Origin: Streptomyces cathayae
GTDB lineage: Bacteria; Actinomycetota; Actinomycetes; Streptomycetales; Streptomycetaceae
Length of the DNA: 64,000 nucleotides
Direction: 5' to 3'
Assembly (NCBI RefSeq): GCF_029760955.1
Contig: NZ_CP121682.1
Location: forward strand, 4,030,001-4,094,000
In this document: positions 19,149 to 28,424 of the stretch, one piece after another
How the letters are laid out: each line of letters opens with the position of its first letter
How positions within the stretch are numbered: position 1 is the stretch's first letter
Program-made: the position numbers and the translations under genes
The notes under the pieces: model-generated
The model's database searches: none
The model's input: only the letters and a program-made list of their open reading frames with translations
What the model was told of the DNA's origin: nothing

Positions 19149-20255
19149 TCAGGCCGGCGACCGCGGCGGGCTGACCGTCGTGCGCGGTGGCCGGCGCTGC
19201 GACGAGGTGCGCACGATCAGCTCGGTGGGTATCACCTGCGCCACCGTGTGTTCCGGATCGACCCCTTCGATGGCGTCGATGAGCAGCTGGACCACAGCCG
19301 TGCCGATGCGTCGTGGTTTGAGCGAGAGCGTGGTGACGGGCGGCTCGGTGTTCGCGTAGACGGTGGACTCGCTGCAGCAGACGAGCAGCAGGTCGTCCGG
19401 GACGCGCAGGCCGTAGCGGCGCGCGGCGGCGAGCAGATCGGTGCCGTTGGGATCGAACAGCCCGTAGACGGCGTCGGGACGGTCGGGGCGGGCGAGCAGC
19501 CGGTCGGCGGCGACGGCGCCGGCGCACGGATCGTGTGCCGGGTAGGACTCGTAGACCGGGTCCTGGCCTACGCGCTCGCACCAGTGCAGATACGCGGTGG
19601 TCGACAGGTGGGTGTAGGTGTCGGTCGTGGTCCCGGTCAGCAGGCCGATACGGCGGGCGCCCGCGGCGGCCAGATGGTCGAGGATGCCGAGCACCGCGGC
19701 CTCGTGGTCGTTGTCCACCCAGGCCGTGACCGGGAGCGAACCGGCCGGGCGGCCGTCGGAGACGACCGGTAAACCCTGCCGGACCAGTTCACTGACGACC
19801 GGATCCTGGTCCGAGGGATCGATGACGACCGTGCCGTCCAGAGCGACGTTGGACCACACGTCGTGTCGGGAGGTCGCGGGGAGGATCACGAGGGCGTAGC
19901 CGCGGGCGAGCGCGGCGGAGGTGGCGGCACGCGCCATCTCGGCGAAGTACGCGAACTCGGTGAAGGTGAAAGGTTCTTCCCCGTAGGTCGTCACGGTCAG
20001 GCCGATGAGTCCCGACTTGCCGGTACGGAGCGTGCGGGCGGCGGCCGAGGGACGGTAGCCCAGCCTGTCGGCGACCTCGCGGACGTGGCGCCGGGTGGCG
20101 TCCGGGAGCCTGCCCTTGCCGTTGAGGGCATCGGAGACGGTCGTGATGGAGACTCCGGCGGCGGCGGCCACGTCCCTGATGCCCGCTCGACCCGGCTTGC
20201 TGCCTCGGCGTGAGGTTTCCGCGCGGCTCACCTGGTGCTTCCCTGCTGCTGTCAT
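19149..20255 (-). CDS. LacI family transcriptional regulator
   Basis: 368 residues. An N-terminal basic extension precedes the LacI HTH (IRDVAAAAGVSITTVSDALNG, about 26-46) and hinge region, followed by a periplasmic-binding-like sugar sensor domain. It should repress sugar or metabolic genes; no sugar genes lie next to it, so the targets are elsewhere or are itself. ATG 20255 (MTAAGKHQVSR) is chosen; an upstream opening to 20321 is less likely. A GAACGTTC palindrome 115 bp upstream is a candidate operator. Confidence 0.87.
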   Translation of the reverse strand: MTAAGKHQVSRAETSRRGSKPGRAGIRDVAAAAGVSITTVSDALNGKGRLPDATRRHVREVADRLGYRPSAAARTLRTGKSGLIGLTVTTYGEEPFTFTEFAYFAEMARAATSAALARGYALVILPATSRHDVWSNVALDGTVVIDPSDQDPVVSELVRQGLPVVSDGRPAGSLPVTAWVDNDHEAAVLGILDHLAAAGARRIGLLTGTTTDTYTHLSTTAYLHWCERVGQDPVYESYPAHDPCAGAVAADRLLARPDRPDAVYGLFDPNGTDLLAAARRYGLRVPDDLLLVCCSESTVYANTEPPVTTLSLKPRRIGTAVVQLLIDAIEGVDPEHTVAQVIPTELIVRTSSQRRPPRTTVSPPRSPA

Positions 20256-20747
20256 GGCGAGCCGATAGTAGGGCTCATGCGGTGGGGTAGGGCGGACGCA
20301 TATGCATGCGTTGACAGGCACGTTTCTGCATGATCATTAAAGGGTAAGTTCCTTGCAAAGCAAGGATGTTGAACGTTCCAATGCCAAGACCTGACGTGTC
20401 GGCGCATGCAGGCCTGCCGAGGGGGCGATGTTGCGAAGAGGTCTCAACTCACCTGCACGGGGGATGCGCGCCACGGCGCGAGCCACCGGCGCGTAGATAT
20501 ATGTGCGGCGCGCCCCCCGGTCCGGACGCCCTTTGGGCGCCTTCACGCGGTGATGCCCCTGTTGCTGGAGGGGCGGATGATGCGGAGGCGACTCCTGCTG
20601 CCGCTGCCCGCACACGCAGCGGCGTTTCCAGGCGGCGGAGCCCCCACGCAGCGGCATCTCTACTCCGTCGCGTCGAATCCTCATAAGGTGAGCAGTATTG
20701 GATGTCGGCGGCGGTCATGGGCCGCCGGTCTTCGGAGGAGGACTGCG
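20256..20747 (+). other. Long hisC upstream region with strong promoter and structured sequence
   Basis: 492 bp with no convincing gene. A plus-strand promoter is visible: TTGACA (20311-20316) and a T/A-rich -10 area about 17 bases on (TCATTA). Downstream are CCTTGC-AAA-GCAAGG (20351-20365), the palindrome GAACGTTC (20371-20378), and GC-rich hairpins, for example GCCGCTG (20600-20606) with CAGCGGC (20617-20623). The distance from this promoter to hisC, about 400 bases, suggests a long leader or a separate small RNA. Confidence 0.45.
20369..20381. promoter_or_regulatory. Candidate LacI-family operator
   Basis: TTGAACGTTCCAA contains the perfect palindrome GAACGTTC with a central CG, as in many LacI/GalR operators. 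It lies 115-125 bp upstream of the LacI-type gene and just after a plus-strand promoter. Inferred. Confidence 0.4.
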
Positions 20748-21827
20748 GTGAGCGAGACGAGCCCCAAACTGCGCGCCGAGCTGGAGGGGATCCCCACGTA
20801 CAAACCGGGCAAGCCGGCGGCGGCCGGTGGCCCGGTGGCCTACAAGCTGTCCTCCAACGAGAACCCGTATCCGCCGCTGCCGGGGGTGATGGAGGCCATC
20901 GCCTCCGCGGTGTCCTCCTTCAACCGCTACCCCGACATGGCCTGCACGGCCCTGATGGCGGAGCTGGCCGAGCGCTTCGCCGTCCCGGTCTCCCACCTGG
21001 CCACCGGCACCGGTTCGGTGGGCATCGCCCAGCAACTGCTGCAGGCCACCTCGGGCCCCGGTGACGAGGTGATCTATGGCTGGCGCTCGTTCGAGGCGTA
21101 CCCGATCATCACCAGGATCAGCGGTGCCACCCCCGTGCAGGTGCCCCTGACCCCGGGGGATGTGCACGATCTCGACGCGATGGCCGAGGCGGTCACCGAC
21201 CGGACCCGGCTCATCTTCGTCTGCAACCCCAACAACCCGACCGGCACGGTGGTCCGGCGGGCCGAACTGGAGCGCTTCCTCGACCGGGTGCCCCGCGATG
21301 TCCTGGTGGTGCTCGACGAGGCCTACCGTGAGTTCATCCGTGACCCCGAGGTGCCGGACGGTGTGGAGATCTACCGGGAGCGGCCCAATGTCTGTGTGCT
21401 GCGGACCTTCTCCAAGGCCTACGGGCTGGCCGGACTGCGCGTGGGTTTCGCGATCGCCCATGAGCCGGTGGCCGCGGCGCTGCGCAAGACGGCGGTGCCG
21501 TTCGGTGTGAGCCAGCTCGCGCAGGATGCGGCGATCGCCTCGCTGCGTGCCGAGGACGAGCTCATCGGCCGGGTCGGTTCGCTGGTGTGTGAGCGCAACC
21601 GGGTCATGGACGCGCTGCATGCTCAGGGCTGGAAGGTGCCCGAGAGCCAGGCCAACTTCGTGTGGCTGCGGCTGGGGGAGCGCACGGCGGCGTTCGCGCA
21701 GGCGTGCGAGCAGGCAGGCGTGGTCGTCAGGCCGTTCCCCGGGGAGGGGGCGCGGGTGACGGTCGGCGAGACCGAGGCCAACGACATCTTCCTGAAGGTG
21801 ACGGAGGCCTTCCGCAAGGAGCTGTAG
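20748..21827 (+). CDS. hisC: Histidinol-phosphate aminotransferase
   Basis: 359 residues, the normal HisC length (class II PLP aminotransferase). It converts imidazole acetol phosphate and glutamate to histidinol phosphate. [18 protein letters not shown] and the PLP-lysine region [14 protein letters not shown] are intact. GTG 20748 follows GGAGGAG at 20735. It stands alone rather than in a his operon, as second hisC copies often do; such enzymes may instead act on phenylalanine or tyrosine precursors, so the exact substrate is open. Confidence 0.87.
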   Translation: MSETSPKLRAELEGIPTYKPGKPAAAGGPVAYKLSSNENPYPPLPGVMEAIASAVSSFNRYPDMACTALMAELAERFAVPVSHLATGTGSVGIAQQLLQATSGPGDEVIYGWRSFEAYPIITRISGATPVQVPLTPGDVHDLDAMAEAVTDRTRLIFVCNPNNPTGTVVRRAELERFLDRVPRDVLVVLDEAYREFIRDPEVPDGVEIYRERPNVCVLRTFSKAYGLAGLRVGFAIAHEPVAAALRKTAVPFGVSQLAQDAAIASLRAEDELIGRVGSLVCERNRVMDALHAQGWKVPESQANFVWLRLGERTAAFAQACEQAGVVVRPFPGEGARVTVGETEANDIFLKVTEAFRKEL

Positions 21828-21865
21828 CCGCCCGGGGTCCCGGAGCGCCTCGGCCTCGCGGCCGT

Positions 21866-21902
21866 GACAGCCGGCCGACGGATCAGCCGTCGGCCGGCTG
21901 TC
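21866..21902 (+). terminator. hisC terminator, 16-bp perfect stem
   Basis: GACAGCCGGCCGACGG (21866-21881) pairs perfectly with 21887-21902 around ATCAG. Confidence 0.8.
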
Positions 21903-22063
21903 GGCGTTCTCCCTCTCGGCGGCGTGTCGTCTCCGTGCCGCTTCCGGACCTTTTCGTGTCGCCCCATGCCGCCCCGTCCCCACAAAGCACTGCCCAAGGG
22001 GTTGACGTCACAGGGGACCCCCCTTCCGAATGTGAAAAGCAGTAGGCCATAATTGCTTGTGAA

Positions 22064-22079
22064 TGTGAACGCGTTCACA
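22064..22079. promoter_or_regulatory. Rex operator (ROP) upstream of cydABCD
   Basis: TGTGAACGCGTTCACA, a perfect 16-bp palindrome within TTGTGAATGTGAACGCGTTC, identical to the Rex consensus described in S. coelicolor. Rex senses the NADH/NAD+ ratio and represses cyd when NADH is low. It is about 80 bp upstream of the cydA start; a CATAAT -10-like element is at 22048-22053. Confidence 0.93.
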
Positions 22080-22161
22080 AGCGCATCCTGTTTCTTCCGA
22101 GATGTGGGGGACGAACGGGATCAAGCGGCCGCTGTGGCACAGCGATGTAAGGAGCGACGAC

Positions 22162-23667
22162 GTGGACCTGGCTTTGGCGCCGGAGACCCTGGCGCGATGG
22201 CAGTTCGGTATCACCACCGTCTACCACTTCCTCTTCGTTCCCCTGACGATCTCCCTGGCCGCCCTCACTGCCGGGCTGCAGACCGCCTGGGTGCGCACCG
22301 AGAAGGAGAAGTACCTCAGGGCGACGAAGTTCTGGGGCAAGCTCTTCCTGATCAACATCGCGATGGGCGTGGTCACCGGCATCGTGCAGGAGTTCCAGTT
22401 CGGCATGAACTGGTCCGACTACTCGCGGTTCGTCGGTGACGTCTTCGGCGCCCCGCTCGCCTTCGAGGCCTTGCTCGCCTTCTTCTTCGAGTCCACCTTC
22501 ATCGGCTTGTGGATCTTCGGCTGGGACAAGCTGCCCAAGAAGATCCACCTGGCCTGCATCTGGATGGTCTCGCTCGGCACCCTGCTGTCCGCCTGGTTCA
22601 TCCTCGCGGCCAACTCCTGGATGCAGCACCCGGTCGGCTACCGGATCAACGAGGAGAAGGGCCGCGCCGAGCTCACCGACTTCTGGTTGGTGCTCACCCA
22701 GAACACCACGCTCAACCAGGTCTTCCACAGCTTCGCGGCGGCTTTCCTGACGGGCGGCGCCTTCGTGGTGGGCATCGCGGCCTTCCACCTGATACGCAAG
22801 AAGCACATCACCGTGATGCGGACGTCGCTCCGGCTCGGCCTGGTCACCATGGCGGTCGGCGGGCTGCTCACCGCGGTCAGCGGGGACACCCTCGGCAAGG
22901 TCATGTACGAGCAGCAGCCGATGAAGATGGCCGCCGCGGAGGCACTGTGGGACGGCGAGGGGCCGGCACCGTTCTCCGTGTTCGCGTACGGAGACGTCGA
23001 CAAGGGGCACAACGAGGTCGCGCTGGAGATCCCCGGGCTGCTGTCCTTCCTCGCCCACGGCGACTTCGAGTCGCACGTGCCCGGGATCAACGACACCAAT
23101 GAGGCCCTGCAGGAGGAGTTCGGGCCCGGTGACTACCGGCCCATCGTCCCCGTCGCCTACTGGAGCTTCCGCTGGATGATCGGCTTCGGCATGGCGTCCT
23201 TGTCGCTCGCCCTGCTGGGACTCTGGCTCACGCGGAAGAGGTTCCTGCTGCCGGCCACCCTGCGCACCGGAGAGGACGAGGTCCCGCATCTGGTGCTGCT
23301 GAAGAAGCCGCTCGGGGCACGGCTCACCCGGCTGTACTGGCGCCTGGCGCTCTGGACGATGGCGTTCCCGCTGATCGCCAACGCCTGGGGATGGATCTTC
23401 ACCGAGATGGGCCGGCAGCCCTGGGTCGTCTACGGCCTGATGCAGACCCGTCACGCGGTCTCCCCCGGTGTGTCCCAGGCCGAGGTCATCACCTCGATGA
23501 GCGTCTTCACCCTGCTCTACGCCGTCCTGGCCGTCATCGAGGTCAAGCTGCTCGCCAAGTACGTCAAGGCAGGTCCGCCCGAGCTGACCGAGGCAGACCT
23601 CAACCCGCCCACGAAGATCGGCGGCGATCCCCGTGACGCCGACAAGCCGATGGCCTTCTCGTACTAG
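22162..23667 (+). CDS. cydA: Cytochrome bd oxidase subunit I
   Basis: 501 residues with about nine TM helices and the haem-bearing features of CydA: an early His (H22, haem b595 ligand region), the NSWMQHPVG segment, and a short Q-loop as in Gram-positive enzymes (GDFESHVPG). It oxidises menaquinol and reduces oxygen at the cytoplasmic membrane without pumping protons. GTG 22162 follows TAAGGAG at 22148. It heads the cydA-cydB-cydCD operon behind a Rex operator. Confidence 0.96.
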   Translation: MDLALAPETLARWQFGITTVYHFLFVPLTISLAALTAGLQTAWVRTEKEKYLRATKFWGKLFLINIAMGVVTGIVQEFQFGMNWSDYSRFVGDVFGAPLAFEALLAFFFESTFIGLWIFGWDKLPKKIHLACIWMVSLGTLLSAWFILAANSWMQHPVGYRINEEKGRAELTDFWLVLTQNTTLNQVFHSFAAAFLTGGAFVVGIAAFHLIRKKHITVMRTSLRLGLVTMAVGGLLTAVSGDTLGKVMYEQQPMKMAAAEALWDGEGPAPFSVFAYGDVDKGHNEVALEIPGLLSFLAHGDFESHVPGINDTNEALQEEFGPGDYRPIVPVAYWSFRWMIGFGMASLSLALLGLWLTRKRFLLPATLRTGEDEVPHLVLLKKPLGARLTRLYWRLALWTMAFPLIANAWGWIFTEMGRQPWVVYGLMQTRHAVSPGVSQAEVITSMSVFTLLYAVLAVIEVKLLAKYVKAGPPELTEADLNPPTKIGGDPRDADKPMAFSY

Positions 23668-23685
23668 GCCGAGGGAGCCACAGTC

Positions 23686-24690
23686 ATGGAACTGCACAAC
23701 GTCTGGTTCGTTCTGATCGCCGTCCTGTGGATCGGCTACTTCTTCCTGGAGGGCTTCGACTTCGGGATCGGGATCCTCACCCGGCTGCTCGCCCGCGACC
23801 GTACCGAGAAGCGGGTGCTGATCAACACCATCGGGCCTGTCTGGGACGGCAACGAGGTGTGGCTGCTCACGGCCGGTGGCGCGACCTTCGCCGCCTTCCC
23901 CGAGTGGTACGCCACGCTCTTCTCCGGCTTCTACCTGCCGCTGCTGGTCATTCTGGTCTGCCTGATCATCCGGGGTGTCGCCTTCGAGTACCGGGCGAAG
24001 CGGCCGGAGGAGCGCTGGCAGCGCAACTGGGAGACGGCGATCTTCTGGACCTCGCTCATCCCCGCCTTCCTCTGGGGCGTGGCGTTCGGGAACATCGTGC
24101 GCGGAGTGAAGATCGACTCCGAGTTCGAGTACGTGGGCAACGTCTGGGACCTGCTCAACCCGTATGCCCTGCTGGGCGGCCTGGTCACGCTGACGCTCTT
24201 CACCTTCCACGGTGCGGTGTTCGCGTCGCTCAAGACCGTCGGTGAGATCCGGGGACGGGCGCGGCAGCTGGCACAGCGCGTGGGGCTGGTCACGGCCGTG
24301 CTGGCACTGGTCTTCCTGCTGTGGACGCAGGCCGACGGTGGTGACGGGGCGAGTCTGGTCGCGCTGGTGGTCACGGTCGCCGCGCTGGTCGGCGCCCTGA
24401 TGGCGAACCGGGCGGGACGCGAGGGATGGTCGTTCACCCTGTCCGGCGTCACCATCGTGGCCGCCGTGGCGATGCTCTTCCTGACGCTCTTCCCGAACGT
24501 CATGCCGTCCACGCTGAACGCGGACTGGAGCCTCACCGTCACCAACGCCTCCTCCGGCGCCTACACCCTGAAGATCATGACCTGGCTCGCGCTGATCGCC
24601 ACGCCGTTCGTCATGCTCTACCAGGGCTGGACGTACTGGGTCTTCCGCAAGCGGATCGGCACCCAGCACATCGCCGATCCCGTGCATTGA
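23686..24690 (+). CDS. cydB: Cytochrome bd oxidase subunit II
   Basis: 334 residues, nine or so TM helices. The start ELHNVWFVLIAVLWIGYFFLEGFDFG in pieces and the VWDGNEVWL and FPEWYATLFSGFYLPL segments are diagnostic of CydB. It completes the bd oxidase with CydA. ATG 23686 lies 18 bp after the cydA stop with a GAGGGAG ribosome site, and cydCD begins right after its stop, so one mRNA is expected. Confidence 0.95.
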   Translation: MELHNVWFVLIAVLWIGYFFLEGFDFGIGILTRLLARDRTEKRVLINTIGPVWDGNEVWLLTAGGATFAAFPEWYATLFSGFYLPLLVILVCLIIRGVAFEYRAKRPEERWQRNWETAIFWTSLIPAFLWGVAFGNIVRGVKIDSEFEYVGNVWDLLNPYALLGGLVTLTLFTFHGAVFASLKTVGEIRGRARQLAQRVGLVTAVLALVFLLWTQADGGDGASLVALVVTVAALVGALMANRAGREGWSFTLSGVTIVAAVAMLFLTLFPNVMPSTLNADWSLTVTNASSGAYTLKIMTWLALIATPFVMLYQGWTYWVFRKRIGTQHIADPVH

Positions 24691-24695
24691 GGTGT

Positions 24696-24709
24696 GTTTC
24701 ACGTGAAAC
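24696..24709. promoter_or_regulatory. parS site 3 (perfect), inside the cydCD start
   Basis: GTTTCACGTGAAAC, 14/14. It begins 6 bases after the cydB stop and overlaps the cydCD translation start: in frame it encodes Phe-His-Val-Lys, and the GTG at 24703 is the second half of its palindrome. Confidence 0.93.
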
Positions 24710-27700
24710 CAATCGACCCGCGACTGCTCCGCTACACCCGCGCCACGCGATTCTTCCTGGTGGCGGTCGTCACCCTGGGCGCCGTCGGCGCGGGGCTGGT
24801 GATCGCTCAGGCCATGCTCATCGCCGAGGTGGTGGTGGGCGCCTTCCAGCACGGTCTGGACCTGGCCGAAATCGGCACTCCCGTGATGCTCCTGGTCTGT
24901 GTCGCGGTCGGCCGCGCCCTGGTCGGCTGGCTCACCGAGCTGGCCGCGCACCGGGCGAGCGCGGCGGTCAAGTCGGAACTGCGGGGCCGACTGCTGGAGC
25001 GGGCCACGGCACTCGGCCCGGGGTGGCTGACCGGGCAGCGGACCGGTTCGCTGGTCGCCCTGGCGACCCGTGGGGTCGACGCCCTCGACGGCTACTTCTC
25101 GCGCTATCTGCCCCAACTGGGGCTCGCTGTGGTCGTCCCGGTGGCGGTGCTGGCGCGGATCGTCACCGAGGACTGGGTCTCGGCGGCGATCATCGTCGTC
25201 ACGCTGCCGCTCATCCCGGTCTTCATGATGCTGATCGGATGGGTCACCCAGTCCCAGATGGACCGGCAGTGGGAGCTGCTGTCCCGGCTGTCCGGTCACT
25301 TCCTGGACGTCGTCGCCGGGCTGCCGACGCTGAAGGTGTTCGGGCGGGCCAAGGCGCAGGCGGAGTCGATCCGGCGGATCACCGACGAATACCGCCGGGC
25401 GACCATGCGGACCCTGCGGATCGCCTTCATCTCCTCCTTCGCGCTGGAACTCCTCGCCACCCTCTCGGTGGCGCTGGTCGCCGTGACGATCGGCATGCGG
25501 CTCGTGTACGGCGAGATGGACCTGTACACCGGCCTGGTCATCCTGATCCTCGCGCCCGAGGCGTACCTGCCGCTGCGACAGGTCGGTACGCAGTACCACG
25601 CCGCGGCGGAAGGGCTGGCCGCCGCCGAGGAGATCTTCTCGGTCCTGGAGACACCCGTGCCGACGCCGGGCACCGGCGCGGTACCGTCGGGCGCCCTGTC
25701 CTTCGAGGGCGTGACCGTCCGCTATCCCGGACGGTCGACGGACGCGTTGTCGAACGTGTCCTTCTCCGTCGAGCCAGGGGAGACGGTCGCGCTGGTCGGG
25801 CCGAGCGGGGCCGGCAAGTCGACGTTGCTGAACGTGTTGCTGGGCTTCGTGCGGCCGACCGAGGGACGGGTGCGGATCGGGGAAGCCGATTTCTCCGGTG
25901 TCGATCCGGCGCAGTGGCACAGCCGGGTGGCCTGGGTGCCGCAGCGGCCGCACCTGTACGCCGGGACGATCGCCGAGAACGTACGCCTGGCCCGGCCCGG
26001 CGCGGACGACGACGCCGTCCGCCGTGCCCTGCGGGACGCGGGTGCCCTGGAATTCGTGGACGCGCTGCCCGAGGGTGCCGACACCGCGTTGGGGGAGGAC
26101 GGAGCGGGGCTGTCCGCAGGACAGCGGCAACGGCTCGCGCTGGCCCGCGCCTTCCTTGCGGACCGTCCCGTGCTGCTGCTCGACGAGCCGACGGCCGCGC
26201 TGGACGGGGCCACCGAGGCCGAGGTCGTGGCAGCTGTACGGCGGCTGGCGGCCGGTCGGACCGTGCTGCTGGTGGCACACCGGCCGGCCCTGCTGGCGGT
26301 GGCGGATCGCGTGGTGCGGGTGACGGAACCCGCTGCCGGCGACCGGGCGCGGCCCGGACCGGCGGATCACGACGGCGTCGACCAGGAGCCTCCGCTCACC
26401 GAACACGCTGCCGGTGCCGCTCCCGCCTCCGCCGAAGGCGCGGCGGGGTCCGGACCGGAGGACGCCCTGACAGAAACCGGCGCAGAGACCGGCGCGCGCG
26501 GAGTGCTGGCCCGTGTCCGTGCTCTGTCCGGTGCCCGGCGAGGGCGGCTCACGTTCGCGCTGGTGCTCGGCAGCATCGCGCTGGGCAGCGCCGTGGGCCT
26601 CATGGCGACGTCCGGATATCTCATCTCCCGGGCCTCGCAGCAGCCCCCCGTGCTCTATCTGATGATCGCCGTGACGGCGACGCGGGCCTTCGGCATCGGA
26701 CGAGCCGTGTTCCGGTACGCCGAGCGACTCGTGTCGCACGACGCGGTGCTGAGGACGCTGGCCGACACCAGGGTCGCCGTGTACCGGCGGCTGGAGCGGC
26801 TGGCCCCTGCCGGACTGCGAGGAACACGCCGGGGCGATCTGCTCTCCCGGCTGGTCGCCGACGTGGACGAACTGCAGGACTACTGGCTGCGCTGGCTGCT
26901 TCCGGCAGGTGCGGCGGTGGCCGTCTCGGCCCTGTCCGTCGGCTTCACGGCCTGGCTGCTCCCCGAGGCCGGAGCCGTGCTCGCGGCCGGGCTGCTCGCG
27001 GCGGGAGCCGGTGTACCGGCGATCACGGGCGCCGTGGCCCGGCGTGCGGAGCGCCGGCTGGCGCCCGCCCGCGGAGTCCTCGCGACCCGCGTCACCGACC
27101 TGCTCACCGGAACCGCGGAGCTGACGGTCGCGGGCGCCCTGCCCAGGCGGACCGCGGAGACACGACGGGCCGACGGAGTGCTCACCCGGATCGCCTCGCG
27201 CGCGGCCACCGCCACCGCCCTCGGAGACGGACTCACCGCACTGATCTCGGGTCTGACCGTCACGGCCGCGGCCCTCGTCGGCGTGCAGGCGGTGTCCGCC
27301 GGCCGGCTGGACGGCGTGGCGCTGGCCGTTGTCGTCCTCACCCCGCTGGCGGCCTTCGAGGCCGTACTCGGACTGCCGCTCGCCGTGCAGCACCGGCAGC
27401 GAGTGCGCAAGAGCGCCGAGCGCGTGTACGAGGTACTGGACGCCCCGGTGCCGGTACAGGAGCCGGAACGACCCCGGCAGGCGCCCGCGTCGCCGTTCCC
27501 GCTCGTGGTCAAGGAGCTCGAGGCCCGGCATGCCGGGCAGGAACGGGACGCGCTCGCCGGACTGGACCTGAGGCTGGAGCAGGGCCGCAGGATCGCGGTG
27601 GTCGGCCCGTCCGGCTCGGGCAAGACGACGCTCGCACGGGTGCTGTTGCGGTTCCTGGACGCGAGGGCGGGCTCGTACACGCTGGCCGGTGTGGACGCGT

Positions 27701-28245
27701 ACGCCCTGGACGGCGACGACGTGCGACGGCTGGTCGGACTGTGCGCGCAGGACGCCCACCTCTTCGACAGCTCGGTGCGCGAGAACCTGCTGCTCGCGAA
27801 GCGGGACGCCACCGAGGGTGAACTGCGCGACGCGCTCGCCCGTGCCAGGCTGCTGGAGTGGGCCGACAGCCTGCCCGACGGCCTGGACACCCTCGTCGGC
27901 GAGCACGGGGCACGGCTCTCCGGGGGGCAGCGGCAACGCCTGGCACTGGCCAGGGCGTTGCTCGCGGACTTCCCCGTGCTGGTGCTGGACGAACCCGCGG
28001 AGCACCTCGACCTGCCGACCGCGGACGCGCTCACCGCCGATCTGCTGGCCGCCACCGAGGGCCGCACGACCCTGCTCATCACCCACCGGCTGGCCGGACT
28101 GACGGCGGTGGACGAGGTGATCGTGCTGGACGAGGGGCGCGTGGTGCAGCGCGGAGCATACGAGGAACTGGCAGCCGTGGCCGGACCGTTGCGGCGCATG
28201 CTGCGGCGCGAGGCCGAGTCGGACCGGCTGGCGGTGGCGAACTGA
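24703..28245 (+). CDS. cydCD: CydDC fused ABC exporter for bd oxidase assembly
   Basis: About 1180 residues: two full half-transporters fused, each with six TM helices then an ATPase. First ATPase: Walker A GPSGAGKST (about 366), signature LSAGQRQRLALARA, Walker B VLLLDEPTAALDG; second: GPSGSGKTT (about 968), LSGGQRQRLALARA, VLVLDEPAEHLDL. CydDC exports thiols and is needed for haem d insertion into bd oxidase; the fusion is typical of actinobacteria. Start: GTG 24694 has the GAGG only 1 base away, GTG 24703 has it 10 bases away, so 24703 is preferred; either start lies in a parS site. Confidence 0.93.
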   Translation: MKPIDPRLLRYTRATRFFLVAVVTLGAVGAGLVIAQAMLIAEVVVGAFQHGLDLAEIGTPVMLLVCVAVGRALVGWLTELAAHRASAAVKSELRGRLLERATALGPGWLTGQRTGSLVALATRGVDALDGYFSRYLPQLGLAVVVPVAVLARIVTEDWVSAAIIVVTLPLIPVFMMLIGWVTQSQMDRQWELLSRLSGHFLDVVAGLPTLKVFGRAKAQAESIRRITDEYRRATMRTLRIAFISSFALELLATLSVALVAVTIGMRLVYGEMDLYTGLVILILAPEAYLPLRQVGTQYHAAAEGLAAAEEIFSVLETPVPTPGTGAVPSGALSFEGVTVRYPGRSTDALSNVSFSVEPGETVALVGPSGAGKSTLLNVLLGFVRPTEGRVRIGEADFSGVDPAQWHSRVAWVPQRPHLYAGTIAENVRLARPGADDDAVRRALRDAGALEFVDALPEGADTALGEDGAGLSAGQRQRLALARAFLADRPVLLLDEPTAALDGATEAEVVAAVRRLAAGRTVLLVAHRPALLAVADRVVRVTEPAAGDRARPGPADHDGVDQEPPLTEHAAGAAPASAEGAAGSGPEDALTETGAETGARGVLARVRALSGARRGRLTFALVLGSIALGSAVGLMATSGYLISRASQQPPVLYLMIAVTATRAFGIGRAVFRYAERLVSHDAVLRTLADTRVAVYRRLERLAPAGLRGTRRGDLLSRLVADVDELQDYWLRWLLPAGAAVAVSALSVGFTAWLLPEAGAVLAAGLLAAGAGVPAITGAVARRAERRLAPARGVLATRVTDLLTGTAELTVAGALPRRTAETRRADGVLTRIASRAATATALGDGLTALISGLTVTAAALVGVQAVSAGRLDGVALAVVVLTPLAAFEAVLGLPLAVQHRQRVRKSAERVYEVLDAPVPVQEPERPRQAPASPFPLVVKELEARHAGQERDALAGLDLRLEQGRRIAVVGPSGSGKTTLARVLLRFLDARAGSYTLAGVDAYALDGDDVRRLVGLCAQDAHLFDSSVRENLLLAKRDATEGELRDALARARLLEWADSLPDGLDTLVGEHGARLSGGQRQRLALARALLADFPVLVLDEPAEHLDLPTADALTADLLAATEGRTTLLITHRLAGLTAVDEVIVLDEGRVVQRGAYEELAAVAGPLRRMLRREAESDRLAVAN

Positions 28246-28424
28246 CCGGGACACGGAGACCGGGACGCCACAAGCGTGACCGTGAAGGGCGCGTGTGACA
28301 AGGCGTCAACCCTGACGGGCAGGGCCCCTTTTCGGCGGTATCACTGGTCCATCCGGGTCGCACGCTCCCCCAGGCGTACGACATGAACAGGACCGGGTGC
28401 CCGAGCGGCGCGAGGATCGCTGTC

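Noticed and set aside
20500..20530. A C6 run in the hisC leader considered as 6C RNA
   Set aside because: Only one C-rich stretch is present; 6C RNA needs two C-rich hairpin loops.
24426..27821. An 1131-residue frame overlapping cydCD on the plus strand
   Set aside because: It is Arg/Gly/Ala low-complexity and overlaps conserved CydCD coding in another frame.
22075..28254. A 2059-residue open frame antisense to cydABCD
   Set aside because: It mirrors the codon periodicity of the cyd genes at high GC, is low in complexity (Gly, Gln, Arg, Glu) and has no domain.
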